Of a stretch of 64,000 nt of DNA, positions 26,811-35,529 are shown piece after piece. Positions within the stretch are counted from its first letter, which is position 1. Every line of letters starts with the position of its first letter. The notes under the pieces are model-generated. The model was given only the letters and a program-made list of their open reading frames with translations, searched no databases and was not told the DNA's origin. A program made the translations under genes and the position numbers. The DNA is from VAZQ01 sp963744275 (GTDB lineage Bacteria; Pseudomonadota; Alphaproteobacteria; Rhizobiales; Xanthobacteraceae): contig CAVUSX010000011.1 of NCBI GenBank assembly GCA_963744275.1, positions 124,001-188,000 of the forward strand, in the 5' to 3' direction.

Positions 26811-28970
26811 TTGGATCTCGAGGCCTCGAAGCGGAAGGTCGCGGCGCTCACGGCGCCGCGCAACGTCGTGCTGGTCGGCGCCAGCGATCGCCCCGGCAGC
26901 TGGGCGGCGCGGGTCTGGCGCAATCTCAATCGTTACAGGTTTCCGGGCCCGATCCATCTCATCAATCCGCGCCGCAACGAGATTTGGGACCAGCCCTGCT
27001 ATCCGGATTTCAAGTCGCTGCCGGAGGCGCCCGATCATCTGGTGGTGCTGGTTCCGGCCGCAGGCGTCGCGCAAACGCTGCGCAGCGGGGCAGCCGCGGG
27101 TGCGCGCAGCGCCACGGTGTTCTCGGCCGGCTTCGGCGAAGCCTTCGACAGCGAGGGCGCAGGGCTCGGCCGCGAGCTTGCGGCCGTCATCGCGGAAACC
27201 GGCCTCGGCGTGTTCGGGCCCCAACTGCATGGGCAATGTCTGCGCCAAGAGCTCGCTCGTGACCCTGACGGAGGATCGGCCGCTGGCGGTGCGCACCGGC
27301 CCGGTCGCGCTGGTCGGCCAGAGCGGCGGCATGATGATCTTCATCAATGCGGCGCTCGAGGAGCGCGGCATCTGGGCCGAATATCTGATCACCAGCGGCA
27401 ACGAAGCCGGCCTGTCGGTGCCCGACTACGTGGCCTATTTCTCCGACCAGCCCGAGCTCAAGGTCATCATCGTCTATGTGGAGGCGCTCGCGAACCCGGA
27501 GAAGTTCGCCGCCGCCTGCCGCATGGCGCGCGCGGCCGGCAAGGAGATCGTGGCGGTGAAGCTCGGCCAGTCGGAAGCCGGGCGCAGCGCCGCCATGGCG
27601 CATACCGGCTCGCTCGCCGGCAGCGTCGCGGTGTTCGATGCGCTCTGCGGCCGAGCTCGGGGTGATCCGGGCCGACACCCTCGACGATGCGGTCGAGGTG
27701 ACCGAGCTCATGGCCCATACGGGCGCGCCGGCCGGGCGGCGCCTGGGCGCCATCACGCTGTCGGGCGCCTTCCGGGGCCTCATCCTGGACGCAGCCGAGC
27801 GAAACGCCCTGGTGCTGCCCACGCTGGCGCCGGCGACGACGGACCGGCTCAATGCCGTGCTCGGGGTCGGATCGCTGGTGAGCAATCCGATCGACGGCGG
27901 TTTCGGGGTGCTGACCAGCGCCGAGAACTACCTGGCCTCGATCGAGGCCATGCAGGCCGATCCCGGACTGGACATGCTGTTGCTGCAGGAGGCGCTGCCG
28001 CGCGAGGCCGGCTCCGCCCGCGGCGAAAACTATATCGCGATGGTGGAGAGCTACGCGGCCGGCGGTGCCCGCAAGCCGATCGCCTTCGTCACTCCGGTCT
28101 CGCACGGGCAGACCGATTACAGCCGCGCGCTGCGCGCGCGCGCGCCGCATGTCTCGTTCCTGCAAGAGGCCAACAAGGCGCTGCGCGCCATCGCGAGCGT
28201 CGCGCGGGCGCGCGAAGGCGAAGAGCTCGCCCGCTTGGCGGGCGCAGTCGGGCGTCAGCCGACGCCCGAGCAAGCGCAAGCGATCGCCCGCATGGCCACC
28301 CGCGCGAACCCGCAAGCAACCGCGCTCGACGAGGTGGAATCCAAGGCGCTGTTGCGCGCTTATGGAATCCTCGCGCCCGCGGAAGTCCTGGTGACATCGT
28401 CGGCCGCGGCGCTCAGCGCCGCCGACCGCATCGGCTATCCGGTCGTGCTCAAGGCGGTTTGCGCCACCCTCACGCACAAATCGGATGCCGGCGCGGTCGC
28501 GCTCAATCTGTCGAGCCGCGCCGAGCTGGCGGCCGAATACGACGCCATGACGGGCCGCCTGCAACAGCACGCGATCACCGGAATGCTGGTCTGCCGCCAG
28601 GTCCGCGGCGGCCTGGAGCTGGTGCTCGGGCTCCATCGCGACCCCGAGATGGGCCTCTGCGTGATGGCCGGCAGCGGCGGCGTGCTGCTCGAGCTGGTGC
28701 GCGACGTGGCGTTCTGCGTTCCGCCAGTCAGCCCCGCGAAGGCCCGCCACATGCTGGCCCGCACCCGCGCCGCAGCGCTGATGAACGGCTACCGCGGCAG
28801 CGACCCGCTCGACAGCGAGGCGGTGGTGGCGGCGCTGGTGGGGCTCGGCGATATCGCGGCCGACCTCGCGGACGTGATCGAATTCGATCGACATCAACCC
28901 GTTCGTGGCGCTGCCGCGCGGCCAGGGCGGCCTGGCGCTCGATGCCTTGGTGGTGCTGCGGCGGCGGTAG
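26811..28970 (+). CDS. NDP-forming acyl-CoA synthetase / CoA ligase (three frameshifts)
   Basis: Composite protein of about 718 residues of the acetyl-CoA synthetase (ADP-forming) family. The chosen start is the TTG at 26811, five bases after GGAGGA. Domain order: CoA-binding Rossmann (RNVVLVGASDRPGSWAARVW), succinyl-CoA-ligase-like part with the phospho-His-type region (GPVALVGQSGGMMIF, HTGSLAGSVAVFDALC), then an ATP-grasp domain (RIGYPVVLKAVCATLTHKSD, GGLELVLGLHRDPEMG, DINPFVALPRG). Frame breaks: about 27222 (CCCC for CCC), 27650 (extra G) and 28883 (extra T). It would activate an organic acid to its CoA thioester, and lies upstream of the IclR/molybdoenzyme operon on the same strand. Confidence 0.87.
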
Positions 28971-28984
28971 TGGGAAGGCCGCGG

Positions 28985-29155
28985 GGTTCCGGGCGCAGCG
29001 CAGCACGTAGCTCTTGCGTAGTGATGCGCTGCAGACCCGGGATCGTTCCAAGCTCGGAGTATGAAGGCGCGTCCGATTTGAGAGGCCCGATCTGGAACGA
29101 TCCGGATCTGCGGAGCACCGCTCCGCAATAGCTACGCGCTGCACCGCGTCCGGGA
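28985..29155. repeat. GGAACGATCC-type palindromic element
   Basis: The arms are CCGGGATCGTTCCAAGCTCG and GGAACGATCCGGATCTGCGG, with GCAGCGCAGCACGTAGCTCT facing a CTACGCGCTGCACCGCGTCC tail. This is a dispersed repeat type familiar from Bradyrhizobium-like genomes. It fills the 320-base gap 28971-29292, which otherwise shows no gene. Confidence 0.65.
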
Positions 29156-29292
29156 AAAGCGGCCGGGTTGCGCTCTATATCCTTTTGTCGCAGGCGAGCC
29201 GGCACCTCTGATCTGGACATTTTTATCACATTGTGGCTTTTGTGCCGAAATCTCCGAGGGCGTCTGACCCGACGCCTGCAGGGTAGGACAGC

Positions 29293-30159
29293 ATGCTCAA
29301 TCGACACCCGGCCGCATCCACGGAAGCTCGCCCGCATGGCAGCGGCGATCGCCTCTTGGCCGTGCTGGCGCTGTTTTCCGCCGAGCAGACCTGCTGGAGC
29401 GTCGAGGCGGCGGCCGCAAGGCTCGGCGTGTCCACCACCACGACCTATCGGTATTTCAAGAAGCTGACCAAGGCCGGACTGATCAGCCCGGTGGCGGGGG
29501 CCGGCTATACGCTCGGACCCGCCATCATCCAGATGGATCGGCTCATCCAGTCGAGCGACCCCATGCTGAGCGGCGCCCGCGCCGTCATGATCGACCTGGT
29601 TCGCCACGCCGCCGAGGGATCGACGGTCCTCTTGTGCCGGCTGTTCCACGATCGGGTCATGTGCGTGCATCAGATCATGGGCCGCGGGCCGCAGGAGCCG
29701 GTGAGCTATGAGCGCGGCCGCTTGATGCCGCTCTATCGCGGCGCCACCTCGAAGATCATCCTGGCGCATCTGCCGCCCCGCACCCTGAAGGCCCTGTTCG
29801 CGCACGATGCCGCCGAGATCGCGGCTGCCGGGCTCGGCGCCGGCTGGGAGGAATTCCGGCGCGGCCTCGCCGCCATCCGTCGGGCCGGCGTCAGCATCAG
29901 CCACGGCGAGATCGACGCCGGCCGCGTCGGCGTCGCGGCGCCCATCTTCGACAAGGACCGCGCCGTGCTGGGCAGCCTCAGCCTGGCTTTGCCGGCCCAG
30001 CATGTCGACGACAGCCAGGTCGAACGGCTGGCGCCCTTGACGGTCGCGGGCGCACGTGAAATCGAGCGGACCATGAACAGCGCATCCGGGCTCAGCCAAC
30101 CGAGCCCGGCCCGCGTCAAGATCACAAGACCGAGACACGCCTTGCGGAGGACGCCATGA
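29293..30159 (+). CDS. IclR-family transcriptional regulator
   Basis: A 288-residue regulator. N-terminal winged helix-turn-helix: GDRLLAVLALFSAEQTCWSV, AAAARLGVSTTTTYRYFKKL and KAGLISPVAGAGYTLGPAII. The C-terminal IclR effector domain begins LVRHAAEGSTVLLCRLFHDR and holds RGRLMPLYRGATSKIILAHL, VSISHGEIDAGRVGVAAPIF and VLGSLSLALPA, the usual small-molecule pocket. Its stop overlaps the ATG of the molybdoenzyme large-subunit gene (ATGA at 30156), so the two are translationally coupled, and it probably controls that operon. Family members commonly respond to aromatic ring-cleavage or related acids. Confidence 0.9.
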   Translation: MLNRHPAASTEARPHGSGDRLLAVLALFSAEQTCWSVEAAAARLGVSTTTTYRYFKKLTKAGLISPVAGAGYTLGPAIIQMDRLIQSSDPMLSGARAVMIDLVRHAAEGSTVLLCRLFHDRVMCVHQIMGRGPQEPVSYERGRLMPLYRGATSKIILAHLPPRTLKALFAHDAAEIAAAGLGAGWEEFRRGLAAIRRAGVSISHGEIDAGRVGVAAPIFDKDRAVLGSLSLALPAQHVDDSQVERLAPLTVAGAREIERTMNSASGLSQPSPARVKITRPRHALRRTP

Positions 30160-33100
30160 CCTTCTCCACCATCAAGCTCTCGCTCATCCTGTTCGGCTTG
30201 GCGCAGCTGCTCAAGCTGCAGGCGTTCCGCCATGCCGCCTTCCGGGCGCGGCTGAAAGAGCGCGATCTGGTGGCGCAGATCATGGCGCGCGACGAGGAGA
30301 CCGGACGCTGGTTCCAATTCAAGGACGGGCAGGATCACCACCGGGGCCGGCCTGCATCCGGCTCCCGACATCAAGCTGATGTTCAAGAACGCGGCCTGGG
30401 GCGCCAAGCTGCTGACGCCGCCGGTCAACTGGCTCAACCAGATCAACGCCCAGAAGGATTTCATCCTCGGCGTCGATGGCCCCGAAGATCTGACCAACTG
30501 GTTCGCCCAGACCCTGATGATGAGCCAGACCGTGGGTGGCAAGATCGGCACGCGGCTGGAAGACGGCACCATGCGCTATTGCAACATGACCAATGGCGGG
30601 CCGGTGTTCGTCTACGTCAAGGACGGCAAGATCGTGCGCATGACGCCGATCGATTTCGACGACGACGACCCGAAGTCCTGGACCATCGCGGCGCGCGGCA
30701 TGCACTTCACGCCGCCACCCAAGACCACGCTGGCGCCGCACGGGCAAAACGCGAAGTCGATCGTCTATTCGCCCGACCGGCTGCTCTATCCGATGAAGCG
30801 GGTCGACTTCGATCCCAATGGCGAGCGCAATCCGCAGAACCGCGGCAAATCCGGCTATGTGCGCATCTCGTGGGAGGAAGCGATCTCGCTGGTCACCACC
30901 GAGATCAAGCGGCAGAAGCGCGAGCATGGGCCCGGCGCCATCACGTTCTCGCACGGCTCGCATCATACCTGGGGCAATATCGGCTACTACCTCTCGGCGC
31001 TGTTCCGCTTCGCCAATGCGGTCGGCATGACGCGCGTGCATCACAACCCGGATTCCTGGGAAGGCTGGTACTGGGGCGCGGTGCATCACTGGGGCTACAC
31101 GCTGCGGGTCGGCCAGTCGGAAACCTACGGCACCGTGGAGGACTGCCTGCAGAGCTGCGACATGATCGTGTTCTGGGCCGCCGATCCGGAATCGACCTCG
31201 GGCTCCTACGGGGCGCAGGAAGGCACCGTGCGGAGGCAGTGGTTGAAAAATGCCAAGCTCGGCATCAAGATCGTGCACGTCGATCCCTACTACAACGCGT
31301 CGGCGCAATTCCTGCCCGGCAAGTGGCTCGCGCCGCAGGCCCACCACCTCGGTCGCGATGGCGATGGCCATCGCCTATGTGTGGATCCAGGAAGGCCTCT
31401 ACGACAAAGACTATGTGAAGACCCACACGGTCGGCTTCGACGTCTGGAAGGCCTACCTCGTGGGCGACGAGGACGGCGTTGCCAAGACGCCCGAATGGCA
31501 GGAGCAGGAAACCGGCGTCCCGGCCAAGGACGTGCGGGCGCTGGCGCGCGAATGGGGCAAGAAGCGCGTTTATCTCGCGCCCGGCGGCTGGGGCAACGGC
31601 CACGGCGGCGCCTGCCGCAACCAGACCGGCATCCAGTGGGCGCGCGTCATGGTGTGCCTGACCGCCATGCAGGGGCTGGGCAAGCCCGGCATCAACATGG
31701 GCAACCTGCAATGGGGCTGCCCGCTCGACTTCAATTTCTATTTCCCCGGCTACGCCGACGGCGGCATGTCGGGCGATCTCGAGAACACCTCGATGCCGGT
31801 CGAGCTCTACCAGCGCATGCCGCAGCTGCCGACCATGAACTCGAGCTTCCAGCGCATTCCGCGCATCTGGATGCCGGAGGCCATCATGGACGGCAAGGCC
31901 GAAGGCTATCCGTGGATCGGCAAGTCGATCGAGCACCAGTTCGCCAAGTTCTCCTATCCGGCGCCCGGCCACTCCCCGGTGCACATGCTCTACAAGTACG
32001 GCGGCTCGATCCTCTCCACCATGAACAACACCAATCGCTGGGTGAAGATGTACCAGTCGCCGAACCTGGAATTCGTGGTCAACCAATCGATCTGGTTCGA
32101 GGGCGAGGCCAAGTTCGCCGACGTGCTGCTGCCGGCCTGCACCAATTTCGAGCGCACCGACATCAGCGAATGGGCCGGGCTCGGCGGCTATGGGCATCAC
32201 GGCCAGCAGCAGCTCAACCACCGCGTCATCCTGTTCCAGGCGCCCGCGATCGCCCCCATGGGCGAATCGCGCTCCGATTTCTGGATTTTCAACGAGCTGT
32301 GCAAGCCGCTCGGCCTCGCCAACTATTTCTCGGAAGGCTGCAACGAGATCGATTGGGTCAAGCGGGTCTATCTCGCCTCCGACCTGCCGAAGGTGATCTC
32401 CTGGCGCAAGTTCCTCAAGCGCGGCTACTACGTGGTGCCGGCCGAGAAGGAGAAGCTGCGCGCGCCGGTCTCGTTCCGCTGGTTCTGGGAGAACCGCAAG
32501 AAGGACGTGCCCGAAGCGCAGCCGCTGCCGTCGGACTACACCGAGGAATATCTGCGCGGCCTGCAGACGCAGTCCGGCAAGCTCGAGTTCGAGTGCAACA
32601 GCCTCAAGCGCTTCAACGATCCGGAGCGGCCGCCGATCGTCAAATACGAGCCGTCATGGGAGGGGCAGCATTCGGGCGAACGGTTCGAGCGCTATCCGCT
32701 GCAGATGCTCACCCCGCATTCGAAATACTCGTTCCACACCCAGGGCGACGGCAAGGATTCGTTCCTGCTCAATATCGAGGACCACCGGGTCCTGGTGGAG
32801 GGCTATTACTACTGGATCATGCGCATGAACGCGCAGGATGCGGCCGAGCGCGGCATCAAGAAGCACGATCTGGTCAAGGTCTACAACGACCGCGGCGCGG
32901 TGATCTGCGCCGCCTTGCCGACCCAGCGCCTGCCGCGCGGCGTCTGTCACGGCTACGAATCCTCGGCCATCTACGAGCCCATGGGCGAGCCCGGCAAATC
33001 GGTCGATCGCGGCGGCTGCCTCAACCTGCTGACGCCGGAGCGCTCGCAGACCAAGTCGACCCACGCCTTGGCGGGCGCCAATGCGCTGGTCGAGATCGAG

Positions 33101-33232
33101 CCCTGGGACCGGCGCACCGAGCATCTTTCGGCCGCCTTCGCGGCCACCAAGCCGGAGCCGAAACCGGAACTCAAGCCGGAGCCGAAGCCCAAGCGCAAGG
33201 CTCCGGCGGCACCGCTGGTGCCGGCGAAGTAA
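30156..33232 (+). CDS. SCP2-fused molybdenum hydroxylase large subunit, pyrogallol transhydroxylase/resorcinol hydroxylase family (two frameshifts)
   Basis: Composite protein of about 1025 residues. Residues about 1-150 form an SCP2-like domain (LKERDLVAQIMARDEETGRW, ITTGAGLHPAPDIKLMFKNA, LGVDGPEDLTNWFAQTLMM). From MRYCNMTNGGPVFVYVKDGK onward it follows Pelobacter acidigallici transhydroxylase, a bis-MGD molybdoenzyme of the DMSO-reductase family. Residues known at that enzyme's Mo site are kept: His in SHGSHHTWGN, Asp-Ser (Mo ligand) in HNPDSWEGWYWG and Tyr in FYFPGYADGG. DRGGCLNLLTPER closes the MGD-binding part. A Pro/Lys/Glu-rich tail follows. Frame breaks: about 30332 (extra G) and 31342 (extra G). 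The partner small subunit is at 33339. Substrate may be a phenolic ring. Confidence 0.88.
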
Positions 33233-33236
33233 TCTT

Positions 33237-33330
33237 AGGCGGCGAATCGGCGAGTAGCGAATGGCGAATGAGGGAAGTTTTCGCTACTCGCTACTCACTA
33301 TTCGCCATTCGCTATTCGCTATTCGCCTGG
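33237..33330. repeat. GCGAATAGCGAGTAG-type hairpin inside the molybdoenzyme operon
   Basis: The left arm GGCGAATCGGCGAGTAGCGA and ATGGCGAATG faces TTCGCTACTCGCTACTCACT and ATTCGCCATTCGCTATTCGC, so it can fold into a long stem. It fills almost the whole 106-base spacer between the large- and small-subunit genes and ends just before the small-subunit start. A partial relative is at 34790-34835. Confidence 0.75.
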
Positions 33331-33338
33331 AGCACGCC

Positions 33339-34172
33339 ATGAAAAAATGGAACATGATCATCGACGTCGCCGAGTGCACCAACTGCAATCTGTGCACGCT
33401 CGCCACCATGGACGAATATGTCGGCAATGAATGGCCGGGCTACAGCAAGCCGATGCCGCGGCACGGCCACAAGTGGATCAACATTCTGCAGAAGGAGCGC
33501 GGCCAGATCCCGATGATCGACATCGCCTATGTGCCGACCATGTGCAACCACTGCGACGACGCGCCCTGCATCGCCAAGGCGGGCGGCGCCATCAGCAAGC
33601 GCCCGGACGGCATCGTGCTCATCGATCCGGAGAAGGCCAAGGGTCGCCGGGACCTGGTCGATGCCTGCCCGTATGGGCACATCTGGTGGAACGAGGAGCA
33701 TGAGGTCGCGCAGGCCTGGCCGTTCGACGCCCATCTGATCGACGACGGCTGGCAGCAGACGCGCGGCCACCAGTCCTGCCCGACCGGCGCCATGCGGGCG
33801 GTCTCGGCCGAGGACGCCGACATGGCCCGCATGGCGCGCGAGGAAGGGCTCGAGGTGCTGCGGCCCGAGCTCGGCACCAAGCCGCGGGTGTACTACCGCA
33901 ACCTGTGGCGCTACTCGAAATGCTTCATCGGCGGCAGCATCGCGTGCGAGCAGAACGGCATGGTGGATTGCGTCGAGGGCGCGAGCGTGCGGCTCCTCAA
34001 GGACGGCCGCCTGGTCGCCGAGGCTGCGAGCGACAACTACGGGGATTTCAAGTTCGACAAGCTCGACGAGGATTCGGGCAGGTACGTGGTCGAGATAGCG
34101 GCCAACGGCCGCGCCAGGACGGTGGAGGCGCAGCTCGGCGTCAGCGTGAATTTGGGCGAGATACGCTTGTAG
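33339..34172 (+). CDS. Molybdenum hydroxylase small (iron-sulfur) subunit, transhydroxylase family
   Basis: A 277-residue electron-transfer subunit, close to the 274 residues of Pelobacter transhydroxylase small subunit. Cys motifs for [4Fe-4S] clusters: AECTNCNLCTLA (residues 9-20), PTMCNHCDDAPCIAKAG, LVDACPYGHIWWN and GHQSCPTGAMRAV. The C-terminal part (VDCVEGASVRLLKDGRLVAE, NYGDFKFDKLDEDSGRYVVE) is a transthyretin/CNA-B-like beta domain, which the known small subunit also has. There is no Tat signal on either subunit, so the enzyme is probably cytoplasmic. It accepts or relays electrons for the Mo subunit encoded directly upstream. Confidence 0.9.
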   Translation: MKKWNMIIDVAECTNCNLCTLATMDEYVGNEWPGYSKPMPRHGHKWINILQKERGQIPMIDIAYVPTMCNHCDDAPCIAKAGGAISKRPDGIVLIDPEKAKGRRDLVDACPYGHIWWNEEHEVAQAWPFDAHLIDDGWQQTRGHQSCPTGAMRAVSAEDADMARMAREEGLEVLRPELGTKPRVYYRNLWRYSKCFIGGSIACEQNGMVDCVEGASVRLLKDGRLVAEAASDNYGDFKFDKLDEDSGRYVVEIAANGRARTVEAQLGVSVNLGEIRL

Positions 34173-34179
34173 CTTTTGT

Positions 34180-34275
34180 CTGTAGGATGGGTTGAGCTCT
34201 TGCGAAACCCATCAGCGGCGCGAAACTCATCAGCGACATTTGATGGGTTTCGCAAGAGCTCTACCCATCCTACGG
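34180..34275. repeat. GTAGGATGGGTTGAGCTCTTGCGAAACCCATC palindrome
   Basis: TGTAGGATGGGTTGAGCTCT followed by TGCGAAACCCATC is mirrored by GATGGGTTTCGCAAGAGCTC and TACCCATCCTACGG. This near-perfect inverted repeat lies between the small-subunit gene and the DoxX gene. It belongs to the same broad class as the other intergenic palindromes of this window. Confidence 0.75.
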
Positions 34276-34302
34276 ACTGCGGATTGATAGGCGCCGGGGG
34301 CA

Positions 34303-34781
34303 ATGCTCGACTTCAACATCGCTGATCTTCCCGAGCCTCGGCCCGCTCTATCAAGCGCTCGCGCCCTGGGCCGAGGCGCTGCTGCGCGTGGTCGTCGGGT
34401 TGGCGCTGGTGCCGCACGGGTTGCGGATGGGGTTCGGGTTCTTTCCGGGAACCGGCGGGCCGATCCGCGACCTGGCCATGATGGCGGCGGCGCTCGATCG
34501 CTGGGGCTATCGGCCCGGCCGGCTATGGGCGCCGCTGATCGCCGCAACCCAGCTCGTCGCCGGCCCGCTGCATGGCGCTCGGCCTCTTCACCCGGCTGGC
34601 GGCGCTGCCGATCTTCTTGTTCCTGCTGGTCTCCAATGTCGAGCGCTGGCGGGTGGGCGGCTATTTCTGGAACACGCAAGGGCTCGAATATACGCTGATG
34701 TGGACCGCCGGCGCGTTCTTCTTCCTGGTGCATGGCGGCGGCGCCATCTCGCTCGACCATGTCATCGGCCGCGCGTTCTAG
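34303..34781 (+). CDS. DoxX-family membrane protein (two frameshifts)
   Basis: Composite of about 158 residues starting MLDFNIAD. After one base is dropped near 34333 it continues LGPLYQALAPWAEALLRVVV, then GLALVPHGLRMGFGFFPGTG, with the HG and GR pattern of DoxX proteins. After a second shift near 34570 it gives MALGLFTRLAALPIFLFLLV, YFWNTQGLEYTLMWTAGAFF and FLVHGGGAISLDHVIGR. Four membrane helices result. DoxX proteins are often linked to redox enzymes and thiosulfate or organic-sulfur use. Here it lies in the molybdoenzyme operon and may help electron flow to quinone, which is an inference. Confidence 0.75.
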
Positions 34782-34789
34782 TTTGGGCA

Positions 34790-34835
34790 GGGAATAGCGA
34801 GTAGTGAGTAGTGCAAGTGGCAAGTGGCGAATAGT
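34790..34835. repeat. Partial GCGAATAGCGAGTAG repeat
   Basis: CAGGGAATAGCGAGTAGTGAGTAGTG and CAAGTGGCGAATAGTGGG repeat the arm sequences of the hairpin at 33237-33330. It lies directly before the flavin-reductase start. Confidence 0.55.
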
Positions 34836-34842
34836 GGGTCCG

Positions 34843-35508
34843 ATGAGCGCAACGAATGACAGCCGCAAGATCGATGTCCGCCCGGAATTCTGGGACAATA
34901 TTTTTGCGCCCTCCTCCTGCCTGGTGCTGATCACCACGGTGGACCGGGATGGGGGCGTGAACGCGGCGGCGTTCGGGACCTGCACGCGCGTGTGTCACGA
35001 TCCGGTCTACATCGCGTTCACCTGCGGGACCGGCAAGGACACCTATGGCAACGTGCTGGCGACCGGCGAGTTCGTGGTCAATGTGGTGCCGTTCGAGCAG
35101 GCCATGCTGGACAAAGTCCTCGTCTGCGGGCTGCCGTTCCGGGGCGGCGTGAACGAGCTCGAAAAAGCCGGCCTCACCGCGATCCCGGCGCGGGCACTGC
35201 AGCCGCCGCGCATCGCCGAATGCCGCAGCCATTTCGAGTGCAAGGTGGCCTGGACCCAGCAGTGGCTGAACCGCCTCATGGTGTGCGGCAAGGTCGAGGC
35301 GGTGAGCATCGATGCCGATTGCATGAACGAGCAGGGCTTCATCCGCTGGGACAAGGTGAAACCGGCGCACTATTGCGGCATGCGCTACCAGGACCGTTTC
35401 GTGCCCGCCTATGACCGGCCCACGCGCGGGGTTTGGAGCTACGACGGCAGCGACGAGGACTTCCGTCCCGGCGAAGATTGGCGCAACGCCTACAAGAGCA
35501 CGGATTGA
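34843..35508 (+). CDS. Flavin reductase-like FMN-binding protein
   Basis: A 221-residue protein. The ATG at 34843 begins MSATNDSRKIDVRPEFWDN; the frame is open back to a GTG at 34804, which lies in a repeat and is rejected as start. The flavin-reductase domain is seen in SSCLVLITTVDRDGGVNAAA, FGTCTRVCHDPVYIAFTCGT, KDTYGNVLATGEFVVNVVPF and FRGGVNELEKAGLTAIPA, with the typical T-R/K-D-T-x-x-N-x-x-x-T-G-E-F-V-V-N run. It could supply reduced flavin or act as a flavoprotein electron donor in the same operon. It is followed 21 bases later by the HyuA-like gene. Confidence 0.87.
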   Translation: MSATNDSRKIDVRPEFWDNIFAPSSCLVLITTVDRDGGVNAAAFGTCTRVCHDPVYIAFTCGTGKDTYGNVLATGEFVVNVVPFEQAMLDKVLVCGLPFRGGVNELEKAGLTAIPARALQPPRIAECRSHFECKVAWTQQWLNRLMVCGKVEAVSIDADCMNEQGFIRWDKVKPAHYCGMRYQDRFVPAYDRPTRGVWSYDGSDEDFRPGEDWRNAYKSTD

Positions 35509-35529
35509 CGGGACCGGAAGGGAATTGCG

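Noticed and set aside
31240..31400. Programmed frameshift in the Mo hydroxylase large subunit
   Set aside because: No slippery heptamer or downstream structure is evident, and similar +1 sites are scattered in unrelated genes.
34303..34698. A 131-residue Arg/Ala-rich protein
   Set aside because: It starts correctly as DoxX but after about 34333 is out of frame; the neighbouring frames give DoxX motifs.
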